Origin: Actinomycetes bacterium
GTDB taxonomy: Bacteria; Actinomycetota; Actinomycetes; Mycobacteriales; Mycobacteriaceae
Length of the DNA stretch: 9,415 nt
Assembly (NCBI GenBank): GCA_023404955.1
Contig: JAEXZY010000130.1
Coordinates: 1-9,415 of the forward strand
Direction of reading: 5' to 3'
Each line of letters begins with the position of its first letter. Positions within the stretch are counted from its first letter, which is position 1. A program made the position numbers and the translations under genes. This document shows, piece after piece, positions 1-5,887 of this stretch. Under the pieces are notes generated by a model, which ran no database searches, was not told the DNA's origin, and saw nothing but the letters and a program-made list of their open reading frames with translations.

Positions 1-184
1 CCGGCGCACCGGGTTCCGCCGGGGCTGCAGGAGCCGGGGGCGGCGACGGCGGTGCGGGCGCGGGCTGCGCTGTCGCCACGGCGGGCAGCGTCAACGCGGC
101 GACGGTCGCGCCGGTCAGGGCGGCGAGCCCGATCGACGTCGACAGGCCTCTCCGGCGGGGTGACGGCATGTCTGGATCACGCAT
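1..184 (-). CDS. apa: Apa-like (MPT32) Ala/Pro-rich secreted protein, N-terminal part only
   Basis: Only the first 61 codons are in the window; the gene runs off the left edge. The protein has a short basic start (PRRRG at about residues 9-13) and a hydrophobic Ala/Leu/Thr segment (about 15-33). An A-T-A type signal peptidase site follows, and then a mature part made almost only of Pro and Ala. This layout aligns without gaps to my recollection of the mycobacterial Apa/MPT32 signal region, where a basic RRKG precedes the hydrophobic core. In M. tuberculosis Apa is an exported mannosylated adhesin-like antigen whose gene lies near Rv1856c, on the opposite strand to it, as here. ATG at 184 is taken as start; an in-frame ATG at 169 is possible and neither has a clear ribosome binding site. 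The C-terminal Apa domain is out of view, so another Pro/Ala-rich secreted protein cannot be fully excluded. Confidence 0.72.
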   Translation of the reverse strand, partial: MRDPDMPSPRRRGLSTSIGLAALTGATVAALTLPAVATAQPAPAPPSPPPAPAAPAEPGAP

Positions 185-234
185 GCCGAAGAAACTACCG
201 TGTTACTGGCGTGACGCAAGTGTGTGCAGCTGAG

Positions 235-243
235 AATGTACCA
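235..243 (-). promoter_or_regulatory. Candidate extended -10 promoter for the Apa-like gene
   Basis: On the minus strand the sequence reads TGGTACATT, matching the extended -10 pattern TGnTAnnnT used by the housekeeping sigma factor of mycobacteria. It would start transcription near 228, giving a leader of about 44 bases before the ATG at 184. No convincing -35 hexamer is visible 17 bases upstream. The surrounding 190-300 stretch is clearly more AT-rich than the coding DNA, as expected for a promoter. Pattern match only. Confidence 0.3.
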
Positions 244-311
244 AATTGTGACATTGCTATCTCTACGATAAGCTCAGCGTGACAGGTTTTATGAGTTTGC
301 TGACACGACAA

Positions 312-337
312 GCACCCCGACGCGTGGCGCGGGGTGC
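312..337. other. GC-rich stem-loop
   Basis: GCACCCCG at 312-319 pairs perfectly with CGGGGTGC at 330-337. The stem continues as CGC (321-323) with GCG (327-329) after a single bulged A at 320, leaving a three-base GTG loop: 11 base pairs in all. No T-run follows on either strand, so it is not a classical intrinsic terminator. It could be a T-less actinobacterial terminator, a leader structure or part of a small RNA. Its position between divergent promoters argues against a simple terminator role for either flanking gene. Confidence 0.5.
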
Positions 338-426
338 GATGAGCGGCTCAGCAGGTGACGTCCGGGCGAACCCAGGGCGACTCTCTCTGCCAAGTTCGAT
401 GCGCTCACGGGTTTGATCGGCGGGCT

Positions 427-453
427 GCGCGCGACCGTTACCGACACGCGCGC
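427..453. repeat. Inverted repeat, possible operator or leader hairpin
   Basis: GCGCGCG at 427-433 and CGCGCGC at 447-453 are perfect inverted copies with a 13-base spacer. The spacer itself contains ACCG twice (435-437 region and 440-443). The repeat lies just upstream of the candidate SDR promoter, where an operator could sit. Alternating GC runs are common by chance in 67%-GC genomes, so the meaning is uncertain. Confidence 0.35.
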
Positions 454-458
454 GTCGA

Positions 459-489
459 TTGCCGCAGGCTAGCTACCCTCCAGTAACAT
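459..489 (+). promoter_or_regulatory. Candidate promoter for the SDR-like gene
   Basis: TAACAT at 484-489 fits the mycobacterial -10 pattern TAnnnT, and TTGCCG at 459-464 is a partial -35 match, with a rather long 19-base spacer. Transcription would begin near 496, leaving a leader of about 40 bases that contains the AGGAGG ribosome binding site at 526-531. Pattern match only. Confidence 0.35.
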
Positions 490-525
490 GGGCGGGACTC
501 GCTGGGGTTCAGCGCCGAACACAAC

Positions 526-531
526 AGGAGG
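526..531 (+). promoter_or_regulatory. Strong ribosome binding site that decides the SDR start
   Basis: A perfect AGGAGG precedes two consecutive ATG codons at 535 and 538. The spacing is 3 bases to the first and 6 to the second, and 6 is within the preferred range. The second ATG is therefore the likelier start. Confidence 0.7.
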
Positions 532-537
532 CCGATG

Positions 538-1209
538 ATGGATGTGCTGATCACGGGGTGCGACACCGACCGGGGCCGCGCCATCGCAGAACACTTCAGC
601 ACCGCCGGCCACCGCGTGATCGTCGCCGGCCGGCGCGGAGACGATGTCGAGCTGCTGGCCAAGGAACTCGAAACCGACGCCGTTGTCGTCGACACCACAG
701 ACCCCGCGTCGATCGCCGCGGCGAGCAATCAGCTGCCCGCGCACGTGGACACCGTGATCAACGTGCCCGCCCCGCTGTCCCCCGCCGGCGATCCGCGCAC
801 CTACACCCTGGCCGACCACGCCGCTCAATGGCGTGGGAGCTTCGACGCCGGCCTGCTCTCCGCGGTGCTGACCGTGCAGACGCTCGGCGACCAACTGCGG
901 TCGGGGGGCTCCATCATCACCGTCATCGACGACGCGATGGCCGAAGGCAGCGCCGCCGCGTCGGTCAAGGCGGCTGTCACCACCTGGACAGCCGGGCTGG
1001 CGCACCACTTCGGCATCCGCGGCATCACGGTCAACGCCGTCGCGATCGGCCGCGGCAGCGAGCCGGGTTACGACGGCATGGGCTCCACATCGCCGTCCGT
1101 CGACGCCGAGATCGCCCGGCTCTCGCTTTTCCTCACCACACCGGCGGCCCGCCACATCACCGGTCAGACCCTGCACGTCAGCCACGGCGCGCTGGCCAAT
1201 TTCGGCTGA
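538..1209 (+). CDS. SDR family oxidoreductase-like protein, Rv1856c type, degenerate active site
   Basis: The product (223 aa from ATG 538; 224 from ATG 535) has the Rossmann fold of short-chain dehydrogenases. A glycine-rich TGCDTDRG nucleotide loop sits at residues 6-13, the beta-strand GIRGITVNAVAIG near 160, and the C-terminal ITGQTLHVSHG, which matches the usual ITGQ-hV-D/S-GG ending. The catalytic triad is not conserved. In the place of YxxxK the sequence reads AASVK, so the Lys (about 144) is kept but the Tyr is Ala, and the usual catalytic Ser is missing from SIITVIDD. The NNAG-like motif reads NVPAP. The length fits a compact SDR, so this is not a truncation. It may bind NAD(P) without classical SDR chemistry; the substrate is unknown. 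It lies upstream of the LLM gene with a 92-base gap, matching the Rv1856c-Rv1855c order. Confidence 0.85.
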   Translation: MDVLITGCDTDRGRAIAEHFSTAGHRVIVAGRRGDDVELLAKELETDAVVVDTTDPASIAAASNQLPAHVDTVINVPAPLSPAGDPRTYTLADHAAQWRGSFDAGLLSAVLTVQTLGDQLRSGGSIITVIDDAMAEGSAAASVKAAVTTWTAGLAHHFGIRGITVNAVAIGRGSEPGYDGMGSTSPSVDAEIARLSLFLTTPAARHITGQTLHVSHGALANFG

Positions 1210-1288
1210 GTGACAACCCGGCAGCAGCGATGTTTATTCCGCACTTCGCGGGTGGTGAAACGGTCTAGGACTGGCACACTGCGCTGCG

Positions 1289-1294
1289 TAGGGT
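1289..1294 (+). promoter_or_regulatory. Candidate -10 element for a leaderless transcript
   Basis: TAGGGT (TAnnnT pattern) ends seven bases before the GTG start codon at 1302. Mycobacterial -10 elements usually end at about -7, so transcription would begin at 1301 or 1302 and the mRNA would start at or one base before the start codon. No purine-rich ribosome binding site lies ahead of the GTG, which agrees with leaderless translation, a common mode in mycobacteria. Confidence 0.4.
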
Positions 1295-1301
1295 CGTCCG
1301 C

Positions 1302-2231
1302 GTGACGATTCGACTCGGGCTGCAGATCAACAACTTCTCGTACGGGACCGGTGTGGGCGAGCTGTTCCCCACCGTCACCGCACAGGCCAAGGAAGCCGAC
1401 GAGGCCGGCTTCGATTCGGTGTTCCTGATGGACCACTTCTACCAACTGCCGGGCATCGGCAATTACGACGAACCGATGCTCGAGGCATACACCGCGCTCG
1501 GCGCACTGGGCGCCGTCACGCAGAACGTCCAGTTGGGCACGCTGGTCACCGGCAACACCTATCGCAATCCCACGCTGCTCGCCAAGGCGATCACGACGCT
1601 GGACGTGATCAGCGCCGGTCGCGCCATCTTGGGCATCGGCACCGGGTGGTTCGAACTCGAGCACGATCAGCTCGGGTACGAGTTCGGGACATTCACCGAC
1701 CGCTTCGAAAAGCTCGGTGAGGCACTGCAGATCATCCTTCCGATGCTGGCGGGCGAGCGGCCCACGGTCACCGGTAAGCACTACCGAACCCAAGACGCGC
1801 TCGCCAATCCCCGCTTCCGCGACCACATTCCGCTGATGATCGGCGGCAGCGGCGAGAAGAAGACGATCCCGTTGGCGGCCAAGCATTTCGACCATCTCAA
1901 CGTGATCGCCGGTTTCGACGAGCTGGCCCGCAAGGTCGAGGTCGTGCGACAGCGCTGCGAGGAGATCGACCGCGATCCGGCCACGCTGGAGACCTCGATG
2001 CTGGTCGGTGCGATCGTCGGCGACGGCGTGACCCCGGACATGATCCCCGATGACTTCAAGCAGCGGATGGTCGCCGGCACCGCCGAGCAGATCGCCGAGC
2101 AGGTCCAGAGCAAGGTCCTCGACGCCGGCATCGACGGCGTGATCCTGTTCGTCCCCACACAGACGATCGGCTACCAACCCGGTCACATCACGGCACTCGG
2201 AGAGGCGCTCAAACCGCTGGTCACGTGCTGA
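1302..2231 (+). CDS. LLM class F420-dependent oxidoreductase, Rv1855c family
   Basis: A 309-aa protein with the TIM-barrel layout of the bacterial luciferase-like family. Recognisable parts are the N-terminal strand TIRLGLQINNFSYG, the FLMDHFYQLP segment (about 41-50), AGRAILGIGTGWFELEH (105-121) and the phosphate/cofactor-binding strand IPLMIGGSGEKKT (176-188). The last is typical of enzymes that bind deazaflavin F420 or FMN. The sequence closely matches my recollection of M. tuberculosis Rv1855c, which has its own named subfamily of probable F420-dependent oxidoreductases; the substrate is unknown. The GTG start is set by the conserved N-terminus and by a -10 element placed for leaderless transcription. 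It lies between the SDR-like gene and ndh on the same strand. The gaps (92 and 109 bases) and promoter signals suggest separate promoters rather than one tight operon. F420 use is inferred from family. Confidence 0.9.
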   Translation: MTIRLGLQINNFSYGTGVGELFPTVTAQAKEADEAGFDSVFLMDHFYQLPGIGNYDEPMLEAYTALGALGAVTQNVQLGTLVTGNTYRNPTLLAKAITTLDVISAGRAILGIGTGWFELEHDQLGYEFGTFTDRFEKLGEALQIILPMLAGERPTVTGKHYRTQDALANPRFRDHIPLMIGGSGEKKTIPLAAKHFDHLNVIAGFDELARKVEVVRQRCEEIDRDPATLETSMLVGAIVGDGVTPDMIPDDFKQRMVAGTAEQIAEQVQSKVLDAGIDGVILFVPTQTIGYQPGHITALGEALKPLVTC

Positions 2232-2257
2232 CTGGAGGCGGTGGGGTATCTCACCGC

Positions 2258-2277
2258 GCCCGACGGAAGCCCGACGG
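2258..2277 (+). repeat. 9-bp direct repeat upstream of ndh
   Basis: GCCCGACGG occurs at 2258-2266 and again at 2269-2277. The copies start 11 bases apart, about one helical turn, so both would face the same side of the DNA. They sit just upstream of a -10-like TAAGGT (2279-2284). This is where an activator or repressor of ndh could bind, but no known operator was recognised. Confidence 0.4.
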
Positions 2278-2278
2278 C

Positions 2279-2284
2279 TAAGGT
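2279..2284 (+). promoter_or_regulatory. Candidate -10 element for ndh
   Basis: TAAGGT fits TAnnnT and would start transcription near 2291, giving a leader of about 50 bases that contains the AGGAG ribosome binding site at 2331-2335. There is no good -35 match; the direct repeat occupies that position, which suggests regulator-assisted initiation if this promoter is real. Confidence 0.28.
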
Positions 2285-2330
2285 TCTGGTTGTTCTGAAT
2301 GGGTACAGACGGACCGACAGTCAGACGCTG

Positions 2331-2335
2331 AGGAG
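2331..2335 (+). promoter_or_regulatory. Ribosome binding site of ndh
   Basis: AGGAG, preceded by G to make GAGGAG, lies 5 bases before the ATG at 2341 and fixes that start codon. Confidence 0.7.
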
Positions 2336-2340
2336 AAGCC

Positions 2341-3708
2341 ATGAACCATCCCGGAGCCACCGCATCCGATCGCCACAAAGTGGTGATCATCGGATCGGGA
2401 TTCGGAGGGTTGACCGCGGCCAAGGCGCTCAGGAAGGCCGATGTCGACATCAAGCTGATCGCCCGCACCACCCATCACCTGTTCCAGCCGCTGCTGTACC
2501 AGGTAGCGACGGGCATCATCTCCGAAGGCGAGATCGCGCCGGCCACGCGGGTGATCCTGCGCAAGCAGAAGAACACCCAGGTGCTCCTCGGTGACGTCAC
2601 GGGTATCGACCTGAAGACCAAGACCGTGCGCTCCGAGCTCCTCGGCCACACCTACGTCACACCGTTCGACAGCCTGATCGTCGCCGCCGGCGCCGGGCAG
2701 TCCTACTTCGGCAACGATCATTTCGCCGAGTGGGCGCCGGGCATGAAGACCATCGACGACGCGCTCGAGCTGCGTGGCCGAATCCTCGGTGCGTTCGAGC
2801 AGGCCGAGCGCTCGAGCGATCCGGCCCGCCGGGAGAAGCTGCTCACCTTCGTCGTCGTGGGTGCGGGCCCGACCGGCGTCGAAATGGCCGGGCAGATCGC
2901 CGAATTGGCCGACCAGACGCTCAAAGGCGCCTTCCGGCACATCGATTCGACCAAGGCGCGGGTGATCCTCCTCGACGCGGCCCCGGCGGTGCTGCCGCCG
3001 ATGGGCGAGAAGCTCGGGAAGAAGGCCCAGGCCCGGCTCGAGAAGATGGGCGTGGAGATCCAGCTCAACGCGATGGTGACCGACGTCGACCGCAACGGCA
3101 TCACGGTCAAGGATCCCGACGGCAAGATCCGCCGCATCGAGGCGGCCTGCAAGGTGTGGTCGGCCGGCGTGTCGGCCAGCCCGCTGGGGCGCGATCTGGC
3201 CGAGCAGTCCGGCGTCGAACTCGACCGCGCGGGCCGCGTCAAAGTCCTGCCGGACCTGTCGATTCCCGGTCACCCCAACGTCTTCGTCGTCGGCGACATG
3301 GCCGCGGTGGAAGGCGTCCCGGGGATGGCGCAGGGCGCCATCCAGGGCGCCAAGTACGCCGCCAAGGCCATTCTCGCCGGGCTCAAGGGTGCCGACCCGT
3401 CCGAGCGGGAACCGTTCAGCTACTTCGACAAGGGTTCGATGGCCACGGTGTCGAAGTACAGCGCGGTCGCCAAGGTCGGGCCGATCGAATTCGGTGGGTT
3501 CATCGCCTGGCTGTCGTGGCTGGTGCTGCACCTGGTCTACCTCGTCGGGTTCCGGACCAAGATCGCGACCCTGCTGTCGTGGACGGTGACGTTCCTGGGT
3601 CGCAACCGCGGCCAGCTGACGATCACCGAGCAGCAGGCATACGCGCGAACGCGGATCGAGGAACTCGAGGAGATCGCCGCGGCCGTCGACCAGAAAGCCG
3701 CGAGTTAG
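2341..3708 (+). CDS. ndh: Type II NADH:quinone oxidoreductase (NDH-2)
   Basis: A 455-aa membrane-associated flavoprotein that passes electrons from NADH to menaquinone without pumping protons. It has two dinucleotide-binding folds: GSGFGG at 18-23 for FAD and GAGPTG at 174-179 for NADH. The second FAD contact is VFVVGDM (314-320), and the quinone-site motif AQGAIQ lies at 330-335. A hydrophobic C-terminal stretch (about 384-418, rich in Trp and Leu) fits the amphipathic membrane anchor of NDH-2. Length and sequence agree with mycobacterial Ndh (about 457-463 aa), the main NADH oxidase of the respiratory chain and a locus of isoniazid-resistance mutations. The ATG is supported by GAGGAG upstream. 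It follows the Rv1855c-type gene, as in M. tuberculosis. Its TAG stop overlaps the stop of the convergent LLM gene, so no separate terminator fits between them. Confidence 0.96.
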   Translation: MNHPGATASDRHKVVIIGSGFGGLTAAKALRKADVDIKLIARTTHHLFQPLLYQVATGIISEGEIAPATRVILRKQKNTQVLLGDVTGIDLKTKTVRSELLGHTYVTPFDSLIVAAGAGQSYFGNDHFAEWAPGMKTIDDALELRGRILGAFEQAERSSDPARREKLLTFVVVGAGPTGVEMAGQIAELADQTLKGAFRHIDSTKARVILLDAAPAVLPPMGEKLGKKAQARLEKMGVEIQLNAMVTDVDRNGITVKDPDGKIRRIEAACKVWSAGVSASPLGRDLAEQSGVELDRAGRVKVLPDLSIPGHPNVFVVGDMAAVEGVPGMAQGAIQGAKYAAKAILAGLKGADPSEREPFSYFDKGSMATVSKYSAVAKVGPIEFGGFIAWLSWLVLHLVYLVGFRTKIATLLSWTVTFLGRNRGQLTITEQQAYARTRIEELEEIAAAVDQKAAS

Positions 3709-4562
3709 CGGCGATCCAGGGAGTCGATGAAGGTCATCGGATCCGGGTCCGTGCCGATCGGCTGGAACACGACGGTGTCGATGCCGGCGGCACGATAGGC
3801 GGTAGTGCCGTCGCGGATCGCCTCCGGTGATCCGCCGACACCGAAATCAGTGTCGGGTGTGACATGCCACCGACGCGCTTCCTCGGCGAGCACACCGCCG
3901 GCGTCGACCGGTGACGGCGCGCAGGCCAGGTACATCACGCGGCGGAACGTACCGAGGTCGCGGTCTGCGCCGCCTCGTGCGACGTGTCCGAGTGCGGCGG
4001 TGACGCTGGCCGCCGTGTGTTGGCAGTCGAGCAGCACACCGTCGGCGATCTCCCCCGCCAGCGCGAGCGTCTTGGGTCCCGTGCCGCCGATCAGCACGGG
4101 CACCGCCGCCTCAGGAATCCGGTCGAGGCGCACGCCGTCCAAGCGGACGTAGTCGCCGGCCACGGTCAGCGTCTGTCCCGCGAGCAGCGCGCGCAGAGCG
4201 GTGACGTACTCACGCAACGACGTCAGCGGAGAGGCAACCGCCACCCCGGCCTGTCGCATCCAGTCCTGAACGCCGTGCCCGATGCCGACCTGCACGCGCC
4301 CGGGGAACATCGTGGCCAGCGTCGCGATTTCCAATGCGGTGGCCACCACGCTGCGCAACGGCGCGGGCAGTACGCCGATGCCCACCCTCAGCGACCGGGT
4401 CGCCATGAGGGCGACCGCGGTCTGCGCGATCCCGCCGTGCAGGAAGCAGTCCTCCCACAGCCACACCTCGTCGAGACCCGCGCGCTCGGCGCGCTCGCAG
4501 AACGGCGCCAGGGTGCGCGGATCGCAGTCCGGCCGCCACACCACGCCGCTGCGTTCCGTCAC
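3705..4562 (-). CDS. LLM class (probable F420-dependent) oxidoreductase, coupled to ureD
   Basis: A 285-aa luciferase-like TIM-barrel protein. It shows FPGRVQVGIGHG followed by VQDWMRQAG (86-106), typical of the family's glycine-rich cofactor loop, and VPVLIGGTGPKT with LAGEIADGVLL (154-178). It differs clearly from the LLM protein at 1302-2231, so the two are not recent duplicates. The substrate is unknown, and F420 rather than FMN is inferred from family and organism. The GTG at 4562 overlaps the ureD stop as GTGA and has an AGGGGGA site 6 bases upstream. A longer frame from GTG 4580 lacks such a site and is less likely. The gene is thus the last member of the urease transcription unit. My recollection is that it is absent between ndh and ureD in M. 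tuberculosis, which would make it a lineage-specific insertion. A link to urea or nitrogen metabolism is suggested only by position. Confidence 0.88.
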   Translation of the reverse strand: MTERSGVVWRPDCDPRTLAPFCERAERAGLDEVWLWEDCFLHGGIAQTAVALMATRSLRVGIGVLPAPLRSVVATALEIATLATMFPGRVQVGIGHGVQDWMRQAGVAVASPLTSLREYVTALRALLAGQTLTVAGDYVRLDGVRLDRIPEAAVPVLIGGTGPKTLALAGEIADGVLLDCQHTAASVTAALGHVARGGADRDLGTFRRVMYLACAPSPVDAGGVLAEEARRWHVTPDTDFGVGGSPEAIRDGTTAYRAAGIDTVVFQPIGTDPDPMTFIDSLDRR

Positions 4563-5185
4563 AAGCGGTCCCCCTGCCACGTGGTCAGGCAGCCACCACC
4601 GGCCAGCGCAAGGGTCACGCCGGCCGAGTCGACATCGGTTGCCGGATAGTGCAATTCGGCCTCATAGGCCCGCGGTGCGGTGATCGCATCGTCGGCGACG
4701 GAGCCGGCGCCCACCTCGACCCGGTGACGCAGGAGCGCGGCACCGTCCACATCGGCCCGCAGCGCGCCCGACCAGTACCCGTCGCGCTCACCGGATCTGC
4801 CGATCTGAACGCGTTCGCGCACCCGCACCGATGCGTCGCCGGTCAACGACAGCGCCGTGTGGACGGCATGACGTGCTCGCCCGGCCACGATCGTCGGCTC
4901 CGGATCGAGGTCCAGCGTCCCGGCCACCTCCACCGTCCAGCAGGCGTGCGACTCGGTGGTGGCGGCACCGGGCAGCACCATCGCCGCCGCCACCGTGCGG
5001 ACCTGCAGGCGCGCGCCGTCCTCCACCACCACGCGCAGCCGCAGGACGTCACCGCCCAGCGGGGTCGCTGCAGCCGAGACCAGATGCACGGTGTCGGGCC
5101 CGGTTCGCCGCACCGCGATCGCGCCGGTGCTCTCCACATGCGGGGAGCGTCCCGAGCGCGCGACGATCAGCACATCGGAACGCAC
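4559..5185 (-). CDS. ureD: Urease accessory protein UreD
   Basis: A 208-aa protein of the UreD/UreH family, the scaffold that binds apo-urease and recruits UreF and UreG for nickel delivery in the cytoplasm. Family features are the TPLGGD motif (41-46), the following RLRVVVEDGARLQVRT strand region, and LDLDPEPTIVAG (about 91-102). The length equals the short mycobacterial UreD (about 208 aa), which is smaller than the ~270 aa of enterobacterial UreD, so it is not truncated. The GTG start at 5185 directly follows the ureG stop (TAG then GTG), with a weak AGGCGG ribosome binding site inside the ureG end. At the other end its TGA overlaps the GTG of the LLM gene by four bases. Confidence 0.92.
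   Translation of the reverse strand: MRSDVLIVARSGRSPHVESTGAIAVRRTGPDTVHLVSAAATPLGGDVLRLRVVVEDGARLQVRTVAAAMVLPGAATTESHACWTVEVAGTLDLDPEPTIVAGRARHAVHTALSLTGDASVRVRERVQIGRSGERDGYWSGALRADVDGAALLRHRVEVGAGSVADDAITAPRAYEAELHYPATDVDSAGVTLALAGGGCLTTWQGDRL
4569..4575 (-). promoter_or_regulatory. Ribosome binding site inside ureD for the LLM gene
   Basis: AGGGGGA lies within the last codons of ureD, 6 bases before the GTG at 4562. It chooses this start over the in-frame GTG at 4580 and supports translational coupling between ureD and the LLM gene. Confidence 0.6.
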
Positions 5186-5872
5186 CTAGACCGCCTGGGT
5201 GACCAGCAGCTGCTCCCGTACCCAGTCCAGCACCGGCGACGCCGCGGGGTCGGCGTTCAGAGAGATCAGCGCGAACGGTCGATCCCCGCGCGCCGCCGCC
5301 GCATCGCGGCGCATCACCTCGAGATCGGCGCCGACCATCGGGGCGAGGTCGGTCTTGTTGATCACCAGCAGGTCCGAGAACGTGACGCCGGGACCGCCCT
5401 TACGCGGCACCTTGTCCCCGCCCGCGACGTCGATGACGAAGATCTGTACGTCGATCAGTCCCGACGAGAACGTCGCGGTGAGGTTGTCCCCACCGGACTC
5501 GACCAGGATGAGATCGAGATCGTCGTGCGCGGCGATCAGGTCGTCGATGGCGTCGAGGTTGGCCGTGATGTCGTCCCGGATCGCGGTGTGCGGGCAGCCG
5601 CCGGTCTGCACTGCCGCGATGCGGTCGTCCGGGAGCACGGCGTTGCGGCGCAGGAAGTCGGCGTCCTCGGTCGTGTAGATGTCGTTGGTCAACACCGCCA
5701 CCGACAACTCGTCGCGAAGCTGCCGGCACAGCGCGGCGACGAGTGCGGTCTTGCCCGAGCCGACCGGCCCGCCGATGCCGATGCGCAGCGGCTCGTCCGG
5801 GCGGCGGACCCGGCGTGGGCGGTCGGGGCGGTCGTGGGAGTGTCCGACACCGTCGATGAGATGGGGTGGCAT
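5186..5872 (-). CDS. ureG: Urease accessory GTPase UreG
   Basis: A 228-aa SIMIBI-class GTPase that carries nickel to apo-urease and powers metallocentre assembly by GTP hydrolysis. The P-loop GPVGSGKT is at 35-42, the nickel-binding CPH motif at 93-95, the ESGGDN switch region at 125-130, and the NKTD guanine-specificity motif at 172-175; all are intact. The N-terminus before the GTPase domain has His at 4, 11 and 13, a sparse version of the His-rich leader of other mycobacterial UreG proteins. Such a leader may partly replace the missing UreE nickel chaperone (inference). The ATG at 5872 has GGAAAGAG 5 bases upstream; the gap to ureF is 15 bases. Confidence 0.96.
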   Translation of the reverse strand: MPPHLIDGVGHSHDRPDRPRRVRRPDEPLRIGIGGPVGSGKTALVAALCRQLRDELSVAVLTNDIYTTEDADFLRRNAVLPDDRIAAVQTGGCPHTAIRDDITANLDAIDDLIAAHDDLDLILVESGGDNLTATFSSGLIDVQIFVIDVAGGDKVPRKGGPGVTFSDLLVINKTDLAPMVGADLEVMRRDAAAARGDRPFALISLNADPAASPVLDWVREQLLVTQAV

Positions 5873-5887
5873 ACAGGCTCTTTCCGG

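Larger units (their letters stand above)
185..534. other. Intergenic region between two divergent genes, no recognised gene
   Basis: About 350 bases separate the divergent Apa-like and SDR-like genes. The left third (190-300) is AT-rich and carries promoter-like hexamers on both strands: minus 235-243 and plus TACGAT at 264-269. The middle holds two GC-rich stem-loops (312-337 and 427-453). The right end carries the likely promoter and ribosome binding site of the SDR-like gene. One small plus-strand open frame, 291-416 (41 codons, ATG start), covers the first stem-loop, but it has no good ribosome binding site and an Arg/Ser-rich product without recognisable features, so it is not called a gene. 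In M. tuberculosis modABC occupy this position; nothing resembling them remains. Confidence 0.7.

Noticed and set aside
52..282. A 76-codon plus-strand open frame at the left end
   Set aside because: It is antisense to the signal peptide and Pro/Ala-rich start of the Apa-like gene and crosses its promoter region.
291..416. A 41-codon plus-strand gene in the left intergenic region
   Set aside because: The ribosome binding site is weak, the product has no features, and it coincides with a stem-loop; kept only as part of a finding about the region.
1164..2471. A 435-codon minus-strand open frame under the Rv1855c-type gene
   Set aside because: It is antisense to a clear LLM protein and into ndh, with a biased composition and no recognisable motif.
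2278..3531. A 417-codon minus-strand open frame under ndh
   Set aside because: ndh has all NDH-2 motifs on the opposite strand; this frame is its mirror and resembles nothing known.
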